DNA from: an uncultured Sphingobacteriales bacterium
GTDB lineage: Bacteria > Bacteroidota > Bacteroidia > Chitinophagales > Chitinophagaceae
Assembly (NCBI GenBank): GCA_946887085.1
Contig: CAMPKG010000146.1
Coordinates: 1 to 8,261 of the forward strand
Direction: 5' to 3'
Length of the DNA: 8,261 nt
Made by a program: the position numbers and the translations under genes. Shown in pieces: positions 1 through 5,333 of this stretch. The stretch's first letter is position 1, and the number at the start of each line of letters is the position of its first letter. Under the pieces are notes generated by a model. It saw only the letters and a list, made by a program, of their open reading frames with translations. It did not search any database and had not been told where the DNA came from.

Positions 1-39
1 ATTTAGAGTAATCAGTATTTAAAAATAATCTTGTTTGTT

Positions 40-1380
40 ATGAAGAGACTATTGATACTGTCAATATTGCCAAGTGTGCTATCGGTCAATACAGTTGCCC
101 AATGTACCTCCCAGGTAATTGCATCGTACTACCCCGGCATGGTGTGTTCCGGCAGAGCATTTCAGTTAAGTGTCACGACTATTCCCGGGGCTAGTTATGT
201 CTGGACCGGTCCTTCGGGATACTACGCAACGGGCCAAAACCCTATAGTCGTTAATGCATCTCCCAATCTGAGCGGTGCGTTTGTTGTTACTGCTACCATT
301 GGCAGCTGTGTGTATAAAGATACGGTGAATGTCACAGTAGGAATTACTCCTGCCCAGCCACAAATAGGTACCAACAATCCCCCCTGTGCAGCCGGCACTT
401 TGCAATTTACGCTCATCGGCTCCGGGGCGCCGCAAACCACCTACACATTTTTTAATCCATCGGGTACTCCGATGTCTTCTGTGATTTTTAACCTCAATAG
501 CTCGCATAACGGCATTTACAAAGCTATTGCTACGCATACTTCCGGCTGTGTGTCCGATACCGGAACGTATAATCTGCAGGTGATAACGCTTAGTAAACCC
601 CAGATAACCGGCAACCAGCCTATTTGTAAAGGGGATTCTTTAACGCTTGGTGTCATCGAAAACAATGCTGCCATAAATAATTACTACTGGAATATTAACG
701 GATCTCCGCAATATACCCCGCCCGAACCGTTATCATTATCCTCCGTAAATATCGGAGGTTTTGTCAGTTTGCAGGTTGTTAAGAGCAGTTGCTTTTCACC
801 TGCTGATACGGCTTACTTTATGATCAAACCGGCTATTGCCCCGGAAACCAAACTAAGCATGTCGGGACAAATTGATCCGAACGGCAGTACAATAACACTT
901 AGTGCCGGCGTGATGAACGGAGGCGCGAATCCCATTTTCCAATGGTATCGCAATGATCTTCCCATTCCGGGTGCCAGTAACCAAACCTATACCGGATTTG
1001 TCAACGCAGATATCCTGCATAACGACAGGTTTTATGTGGAAGTGACCCGTGAGACTGACAGCGTTTGCGGCGGCACTGCCAATAGCGATACCGTGCAGCT
1101 AACCTTAAACCTGGGTGTTGATGATGTTGATAATAACGGCATCTCACTTTACCCCAATCCTAACAACGGTGTGTTTGAAATCAACCTGCCGGGGGTGAGC
1201 GATAATGCAATGATCGCAATAACTGACGTTACAGGCCGCGAAGTATGGAGGGCCACCACCACTGGTTCTGTGAGCGCGTTAGAGATAAACACGGCCTCCT
1301 CGCTCCAACCTGGCCTATACCTGCTGCGGGTTTATGATGGGCAGCGAACCTACTATACCAGGTTTACAATTCAGAGATAG
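40..1380 (+). CDS. Secreted Ig-like repeat protein with type IX secretion (T9SS) type A sorting domain
   Basis: A 446-residue protein read from ATG 40; an in-frame TTG at 31 is possible, but the lysine/arginine plus hydrophobic signal peptide begins at the ATG. Cleavage is likely after A20 (TVA|Q), sending it through Sec. The mature part holds about four Ig/PKD-like beta modules (roughly 21-101, 105-183, 186-264, 267-358). The first three each carry a cysteine pair (C36/C90, C116/C170, C196/C251) that could form one disulfide per module. The C-terminus from about 367 (SLYPNPNNG, then TDVTGREVW, ending RFTIQR) is a typical T9SS type A sorting domain, so the protein is expected to cross the outer membrane and be released or anchored on the surface. 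No catalytic domain is visible, so an adhesin or structural role is an inference. A hairpin terminator follows directly, so it is probably monocistronic or the last gene of a unit that starts outside the window. Confidence 0.88.
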   Translation: MKRLLILSILPSVLSVNTVAQCTSQVIASYYPGMVCSGRAFQLSVTTIPGASYVWTGPSGYYATGQNPIVVNASPNLSGAFVVTATIGSCVYKDTVNVTVGITPAQPQIGTNNPPCAAGTLQFTLIGSGAPQTTYTFFNPSGTPMSSVIFNLNSSHNGIYKAIATHTSGCVSDTGTYNLQVITLSKPQITGNQPICKGDSLTLGVIENNAAINNYYWNINGSPQYTPPEPLSLSSVNIGGFVSLQVVKSSCFSPADTAYFMIKPAIAPETKLSMSGQIDPNGSTITLSAGVMNGGANPIFQWYRNDLPIPGASNQTYTGFVNADILHNDRFYVEVTRETDSVCGGTANSDTVQLTLNLGVDDVDNNGISLYPNPNNGVFEINLPGVSDNAMIAITDVTGREVWRATTTGSVSALEINTASSLQPGLYLLRVYDGQRTYYTRFTIQR

Positions 1381-1399
1381 AACACTGGCCGTAAAATAT

Positions 1400-1424
1400 G
1401 GGCCGCCATAGGGTGGCCCTTTTT
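1400..1424 (+). terminator. Rho-independent terminator after the T9SS protein gene
   Basis: GGGCCGCC (1400-1407), loop ATAG, then GGTGGCCC (1412-1419) forms an 8-bp GC-rich stem with one G-U pair, followed by five T (1420-1424). It lies 20 bp after the stop codon at 1380. Confidence 0.85.
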
Positions 1425-1436
1425 GTATGCGTGCTA

Positions 1437-1467
1437 TTGCATGTGAAATTAATTTAAATTAAGTTTG
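1437..1467 (+). promoter_or_regulatory. Bacteroidota-type sigma-ABfr promoter for the putative lipoprotein gene
   Basis: TTG at 1437-1439 and TAAGTTTG at 1460-1467 are separated by 20 bp. This fits the -33 TTG / -7 TAnnTTTG consensus known for housekeeping promoters in this phylum. Transcription would start near 1472-1475, giving a leader of about 30 nt before ATG 1504. The site is just downstream of the preceding terminator. Confidence 0.7.
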
Positions 1468-1503
1468 ATAATAATTCATTACTCACACACAATAATCTGT
1501 TTT

Positions 1504-1983
1504 ATGAAAGCTCTTCTTATTTGCGTTACTGCTTTGTTCCAGATGTCTGCCAGCTGCGATGGCGGCGGCGAATGCCCTGAATGTCCTACCTGCCCGGATG
1601 ATGGCGTGGTGCTCGCCGAGATGCCCAATGCTGTGAATGATATCCGGAATTTTTATGAGCCGACTACGCAATATACCACTACGCAGCAGATAAAAATGGA
1701 CATTAACGATCTCCAGGCTTTGATCAACATGTGCAGGGCGCAAAACAAGACCGATGTAAACTTCTTCCTCGCTGCTTTTACCGAGGGCACGGCCGAAACC
1801 TATGTGGCTGCCCATAGCGGACAGGGCATTACAGTTGCGGAATTAATAAACCACCCCTACATACTGGCGGGCACTAATACCAACCATCCCACCGGGCTGG
1901 TACCAACGGTTTACGCCATCAGGACAAGCATTTGCCCGCCACCAGCCGCATGCCATGTAAGCGATTCGACGACCGTTGACTAA
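1504..1983 (+). CDS. Small cysteine-rich putative lipoprotein, family unknown
   Basis: A 159-residue protein. The ATG at 1504 is preferred over an upstream in-frame ATT at 1465 because the latter overlaps the promoter and would bury the signal peptide. The N-terminus is a short hydrophobic segment ending MSASC18, a relaxed lipobox, followed by an acidic/glycine stretch (DGGGE) that resembles lipoprotein export tails in Bacteroidota. Next comes a C24-P-E-C27-P-T-C30-P triplet, then a soluble domain of about 120 residues without a recognised fold (NDLQALINMC near 66-75), and further cysteines near the C-terminus (SICPPPAAC). If lipidated it would sit on the periplasmic or outer-membrane face. 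I do not recognise the family, and the CPxCPxC could be a structural or metal-binding element or only a linker. It has its own promoter and is transcribed toward the convergent TPR gene, whose stop codon lies 15 bp beyond its own. Confidence 0.7.
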   Translation: MKALLICVTALFQMSASCDGGGECPECPTCPDDGVVLAEMPNAVNDIRNFYEPTTQYTTTQQIKMDINDLQALINMCRAQNKTDVNFFLAAFTEGTAETYVAAHSGQGITVAELINHPYILAGTNTNHPTGLVPTVYAIRTSICPPPAACHVSDSTTVD

Positions 1984-1998
1984 ACCAAACTATTGCTA

Positions 1999-3846
1999 TC
2001 ATTCAGGAGGCTGGAGTTTTGCTTCAGCCTCTTTTTCTTCGGCCTCATCGCTACGGCTAAGGCGTTGACTTAATGTCAACCATAGTGCCTTTACCGAAAA
2101 ACGCTCTCGCCAGCTCAGTAATTTTTTAGAATTGAGAAAGTGGATCATTTTTTCCTCCAACAGGTGATGCAAAGGCAGTAGAACGGAAAGCAGCACGATC
2201 TTGACCAGCCAGATCTTTAATGGCTCACCATGCATCATTTGGTGTATCTTATGATCGGCCAAAAGGATGATGAACTCGAAGAAAAGAATAAAAGCGAAGA
2301 ACCCTAGTATCTTCACCATCAGCTTAGATACAGGGAAAAAACCCAACAATATTAGCAACACAAATATTGCCGCGATGCTTAACGTAATGACCATGTATTG
2401 CAGATTATGACGCCTGGTTTCAGCAATTTTTGCCAATTCTTTTTCTTTGATTTTCTTCTTATCCAGGTTTTCGATTTCCATCAGCGCTAGTTCTTCTTCC
2501 TTAGCCAATCGGGTTAGGGAGTCCTTGTATTGGCCATATTGCATGCTGTACTCGTAAGCCTCTTTATAGTCACCTGATTTATGATTTAGTTCTCTTAGAT
2601 TATACAGATAATCCATCATGTAAGGGATATTTACAGTGGAATTGCAGAGAACAATTGCGGATTTATATTTGTAAATGGCTTGTAACGGACTATCTAATTT
2701 GGAATAACAGGATGCAAATTCTCCAAGAAATCGTTGTTTAATATCGTTATTATATAATTGTGTAAATGCAAATTCTGCTTGTCGAAAATGGTGGTGAGCT
2801 ATTTTGGGGTCGTCGCTGTATAAGTAAACGATTGCTAACATCCAATCTAAATAATTTGGACCTGTTCGATCAAAAACTGCTTTCAAATCTACTTTATTAG
2901 CTAGGTACTCGATAGGGAGAGATGTATCACCTTGAAAAATTCTATAGAAAAATACTAGTTTTTGCGCCTCAAAAAGTGCGGCTAAATTCCCATTTATTTC
3001 TGCCAGCTGTTCCGCATTCTCAAGATACTCTACGCCTTTAGCGTAGTCGGCAATCTTACCCAGCGCGAGGTAGTCGTCTATCAGCCCTGTAGTATCCTTA
3101 TTTTTTTCATTCAGTTCTTTGCTTTTGTAGATGTATTCTGTCGCGTCTTCTTTTTTATCTAGCTTACGGTAGAGGTCGGAGAAATAATGATACACGGTAG
3201 ATAACAGTTGCGGATGGTGCAGCTCGTTGGCTATGTCAAAAGCATTGCTATAGGTTTTAAAAGCCATCAGCACATCTCTTTGCTGCAAGTAGGTAGCGCC
3301 CAGTTGCAGGCCGCAAACCACTTTTACCGAATCATTTTTGGTATTGAGTGCGGTGGTATAAGATTGGTTGGCATTCTTAAAAGCCTGCTCAAACTCCCCC
3401 TGCCCCAGGTAAAACACAGAGAGTAAGCGGTAGCCCAGGGCTACATAGGCATCATTACGCAGAGACTTCGCATATGAAAAGGCGCGGTTGATATAAGCCA
3501 GTGTTTTTGCCGAGGCATCGAGTGTTACTATGTTTTTGTTCGTCCGGGTGATAGTGCCAAGTAACTGGAAGCGCGGGTTGTTAAATAAAGTATGGCAGAT
3601 AAGGGTACGGTTGCGTGTTTCCTCCGCAAGCATCAGCTGCTTTTCAAAAATGCTGTCGGCTACTGCATCTTCCCTTATGGCATAATAATAGGCTGTCAGT
3701 TTGCCGAGGTGCAGGATACGTTCGGAATCAGATGACGCGGCTTTATAGCGCGCAAATACTTCCTGCGGCGATTGTATCCTCGCCCCCACTCCAATTACTT
3801 GCAGCAACAGAACCACTAGAAATACAAATGACCTGGTAAACATCAT
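1999..3846 (-). CDS. TPR-repeat protein with coiled coil and three-helix membrane tail
   Basis: A 615-residue protein starting at one of two adjacent ATGs (3846 or 3843). A signal peptide covers about 1-22 (likely cleaved after GVGA). Residues about 25-440 are alpha-helical with degenerate TPR units (clearest around 131-165, 175-208, 215-250), placed in the periplasm. A charged coiled coil (about 442-480, rich in K/E) leads into transmembrane helices at about 483-503, 509-530 and 543-560. The overall plan matches the sensor part of TPR-containing histidine kinases and LuxR-type regulators of Bacteroidota, but there is no kinase, HTH or DNA-binding domain. In their place is a membrane tail with histidines H532, H535, H539, H560, H561 and H569, then an acidic/lysine-rich cytoplasmic end. 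A role as scaffold or sensor is inference. It lies 40 bp downstream of the DUF2892 gene in the same direction, so the two are probably co-transcribed. Confidence 0.85.
   Translation of the reverse strand: MMFTRSFVFLVVLLLQVIGVGARIQSPQEVFARYKAASSDSERILHLGKLTAYYYAIREDAVADSIFEKQLMLAEETRNRTLICHTLFNNPRFQLLGTITRTNKNIVTLDASAKTLAYINRAFSYAKSLRNDAYVALGYRLLSVFYLGQGEFEQAFKNANQSYTTALNTKNDSVKVVCGLQLGATYLQQRDVLMAFKTYSNAFDIANELHHPQLLSTVYHYFSDLYRKLDKKEDATEYIYKSKELNEKNKDTTGLIDDYLALGKIADYAKGVEYLENAEQLAEINGNLAALFEAQKLVFFYRIFQGDTSLPIEYLANKVDLKAVFDRTGPNYLDWMLAIVYLYSDDPKIAHHHFRQAEFAFTQLYNNDIKQRFLGEFASCYSKLDSPLQAIYKYKSAIVLCNSTVNIPYMMDYLYNLRELNHKSGDYKEAYEYSMQYGQYKDSLTRLAKEEELALMEIENLDKKKIKEKELAKIAETRRHNLQYMVITLSIAAIFVLLILLGFFPVSKLMVKILGFFAFILFFEFIILLADHKIHQMMHGEPLKIWLVKIVLLSVLLPLHHLLEEKMIHFLNSKKLLSWRERFSVKALWLTLSQRLSRSDEAEEKEAEAKLQPPE
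2007..2036 (+). terminator. Rho-independent terminator for the putative lipoprotein gene, inside the convergent TPR gene
   Basis: GAGGCTGGAG (2007-2016), loop TTTTG, CTTCAGCCTC (2022-2031) forms a 10-bp stem with one G-U pair, followed by five T (2032-2036). The T tract is on the + strand, so it serves the rightward gene ending at 1983. The hairpin lies within the last codons of the minus-strand TPR gene (stop at 1999-2001). Confidence 0.72.
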
Positions 3847-3886
3847 TTATCTATCAGGTCAAAAGATAATAAAAAATGCTGTTATA

Positions 3887-4138
3887 TTATACTTCGCCGG
3901 GTTCTCCCGTTGTGCCATACCTGCGCCTGATACCGGCGCCGCTCAACGGATAGCCGAACAGTGGCGCGAGCAGGCAAATATCAAAGATAGCCGTCGCCAA
4001 AGGCACCAGGCCTATCAAAATAAGGATAATGTTCACACCACCTTCGTAGTTATATCCCCAGGCGAGCAGGGCAAAACCTATCAGTCCTCTCAACCATCGC
4101 CCGGCTGTACTTGCCATAAACCTGAAAAAATCTTTCAT
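3887..4138 (-). CDS. DUF2892 family small inner-membrane protein (YgaP-like membrane domain)
   Basis: An 83-residue protein. ATG 4138 gives the usual family start MKDFFRFMASTAGRWLRG; an in-frame TTG at 4165 would add nine residues and is less likely. Two membrane segments (about 18-31 and 36-56) are followed by the typical LLAPLFGYPLSG stretch that ends DUF2892 proteins. The family is widespread, is found alone or fused to a rhodanese as in YgaP, and has no settled function when alone. The length is normal for a standalone member. It is the first gene of a leftward pair with the TPR membrane protein and is divergent from the DinB gene, with which it shares a region of about 140 bp. Confidence 0.8.
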   Translation of the reverse strand: MKDFFRFMASTAGRWLRGLIGFALLAWGYNYEGGVNIILILIGLVPLATAIFDICLLAPLFGYPLSGAGIRRRYGTTGEPGEV

Positions 4139-4199
4139 AACAATATCGTTTTCTGCATTATCCAAACGGAAAAACCGTACCCCGACACTGTATTGCAGG

Positions 4200-4230
4200 A
4201 TTTTTAACGTAGCCGAAAAATATTTTTAAC
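4200..4230. promoter_or_regulatory. Candidate operator in the divergent intergenic region: 9-bp direct repeat and AT palindrome
   Basis: ATTTTTAAC occurs at 4200-4208 and again at 4222-4230, 22 bp start to start (about two helical turns). A perfect 12-bp palindrome AAAAATATTTTT (4216-4227) overlaps the second copy. The region lies between the divergent DUF2892 and DinB genes. The motif is AT-rich, so chance is a real alternative. I see no convincing TAnnTTTG promoter here. Confidence 0.25.
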
Positions 4231-4278
4231 AGCTGTCCGGTTTTGGCAAGACGCCACGTCATTATGGAAACAAACAAC

Positions 4279-4758
4279 ATGGAAAATTCAGTTTTTACCA
4301 ACATTTTCGACCTGCAGACCAGGTTATTCAATAATGTCATCAACGGTGTTGAAGACAGCCACGCTACAGCGAGGGCTAATGAAAAAGTTAACCACATCAA
4401 ATGGCTGGCGGGCCATCTCGTATCTACACGCCACATGCTTGCGGGTGTACTTGGCGCCAATGTGGAAGAGAAATATGCAGATCTGTATGCGCAGGGTAAA
4501 GGCCTGCAGCCCGATGCAGATTATCCACCTCTTGCAGATATAAAAACCGAATGGCAAAAGATCACCGAAGTGGTTCGCCCGTTGATTGCTAACCTGAAAA
4601 AAGAAGCGCTTGGATCACCGATACCCTTCCCCGTTCCTGTGGCTGAGCAAAACGTAAATGGCTTCGTCAGTTTTTTGCTGCACCACGAGGCATACCACCT
4701 GGGCCAGCTTGGCCTGTTGCGTAAATACCAGGGGTACGAACCGATGAATTATAAATAG
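4279..4758 (+). CDS. DinB superfamily protein (putative metal-dependent enzyme)
   Basis: A 159-residue protein predicted to form the DinB four-helix bundle, which binds a divalent metal through three histidines. The residues are visible: H46 in the WLAGHL segment and the pair H136/H140 in HHEAYHLGQLGLL, the usual HxxxH late in the fold. Members include thiol S-transferases such as bacillithiol transferases and maleylpyruvate isomerase-like enzymes, as well as damage-inducible proteins; the substrate cannot be told here. I prefer ATG 4279 over ATG 4264 because 4279 has the same AAACAAACAAC leader as the next gene and starts closer to the fold (MENSVFTNIFDLQTRLF). The ATG at 4264 would add five residues. 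It lies 50 bp upstream of the YCII gene and may be co-transcribed with it. It is cytoplasmic, with no signal peptide. Confidence 0.85.
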   Translation: MENSVFTNIFDLQTRLFNNVINGVEDSHATARANEKVNHIKWLAGHLVSTRHMLAGVLGANVEEKYADLYAQGKGLQPDADYPPLADIKTEWQKITEVVRPLIANLKKEALGSPIPFPVPVAEQNVNGFVSFLLHHEAYHLGQLGLLRKYQGYEPMNYK

Positions 4759-4808
4759 CACAACAAGTAACATTCATATCTATTATTAACTTTAAAAAAA
4801 CAAACAAC

Positions 4809-5144
4809 ATGAAAGAGTATCTGTTGATCTTAAGGCGTGCTGCAAACATTGCTCCACCCGATCCCACACCTGAGCATATGGATCTTTGGAAAAATTGGAT
4901 GGGCGGAATGGCACAGGAAGGAAAATTCGTTGCCGGGCAGCCGCTGACACCGGAAGGCAAGCACATGAAAAACCGCAGCAGCATCACTGACGCACCATTT
5001 GCTGAAGGTAAAGAGGTGGTGAATGGTTATATAATCATAAAGGCAGCAGATTACAATGAAGCTGTTGAACTCGCTAAAGGCTGCCCGATATTTGATGACG
5101 GTGGTAATTTAGAAGTTCGGGAGATAGCTGTACTGAATATGTAA
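4809..5144 (+). CDS. YCII-related (DGPF domain) protein
   Basis: A 111-residue cytoplasmic protein covering a complete YCII-related fold. It starts MKEYLLILRR, has the conserved HMDLWKNWM helix (H23) and a GQPLTPEGK loop, and carries the signature segment DAPFAEGKEVVNGYIII at 61-77. That segment matches the family DGPF motif with alanine in place of the glycine. The C-terminal half (CPIFDDGGNLEVREI) is typical. The family is widespread and generally of unknown biochemical role; the related E. coli YciI fold is a ferredoxin-like dimer. Genes of this family commonly sit beside ECF42-type sigma factors, as here, where the sigma gene begins about 95 bp downstream. A strong terminator at 5160-5198 separates the two transcripts, so the link would be through regulation rather than read-through. 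Confidence 0.88.
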   Translation: MKEYLLILRRAANIAPPDPTPEHMDLWKNWMGGMAQEGKFVAGQPLTPEGKHMKNRSSITDAPFAEGKEVVNGYIIIKAADYNEAVELAKGCPIFDDGGNLEVREIAVLNM

Positions 5145-5159
5145 ATTCCAATTTTGTTG

Positions 5160-5198
5160 CGAACAGCCTGTGAACACAGGCTGTTCGTTTTTTTTTTT
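5160..5198 (+). terminator. Strong Rho-independent terminator after the YCII gene
   Basis: CGAACAGCCTGTG (5160-5172) and CACAGGCTGTTCG (5175-5187) are a perfect 13-bp inverted repeat. The folded form is a 12-bp stem with a GAAC tetraloop, followed by 11 consecutive T (5188-5198). It starts 16 bp after the stop at 5144. Confidence 0.95.
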
Positions 5199-5236
5199 GA
5201 CGACGTTGTGGAACGATAACTTTATTAATTTCAGGA

Positions 5237-5333
5237 GTGAGTAAAGGCTCAAAATTCTACGGACACTACTAAAAAAGATATCGACCGGCTGTTAACGCAA
5301 ATAACCCGTACGGAAACAGGTAAACTGACTTCT
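5237..5333 (+). other. N-terminal coding extension of the ECF sigma gene without an in-frame start (possible frameshift near 5246)
   Basis: The sigma frame is open from 5241, after a TGA at 5238-5240. It encodes 31 residues up to 5333, including KKDIDRLLTQITRTETGKL, which resembles the N-terminus of ECF42-type sigma factors (start of region 2). No ATG, GTG or TTG occurs in this frame before GTG 5334. In the +2 frame, GTG 5237 sits directly after GGAG and reads V-S-K-G-S-K-F-Y and stops at 5270. Removing a single G from 5246-5247 joins GTG-AGT-AAA to the sigma frame as (M)SKAQNSTDTTKKDID. This suggests a one-base insertion, a sequencing error, or an unusual start. Confidence 0.5.

Noticed and set aside
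26..33. TAATCTTG as a possible -7 promoter box for the T9SS protein gene
   Set aside because: It differs from TAnnTTTG by one base, has no TTG at the right distance, and lies only 6 nt before the ATG.
166..537. 123-codon minus-strand frame within the T9SS protein gene
   Set aside because: Antisense to clear Ig-like modules; arginine-rich shadow translation.
1483..1815. 110-codon minus-strand frame opposite the putative lipoprotein gene
   Set aside because: The + strand gene has a promoter, signal peptide and terminator; the minus frame has none.
4158..4460. 100-codon minus-strand frame that would precede the DUF2892 gene
   Set aside because: It lies mostly antisense to the DinB gene, which has its metal-ligand histidines in place; the product shows no family pattern.
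4667..4987. 106-codon minus-strand frame across the DinB-YCII junction
   Set aside because: It runs antisense to two recognised proteins and their intergenic leader, with no motif.
5160..5187. 13-bp inverted repeat considered as a regulator operator or attachment site
   Set aside because: It is followed at once by 11 T and lies 16 bp after a stop codon, so an intrinsic terminator explains it fully.
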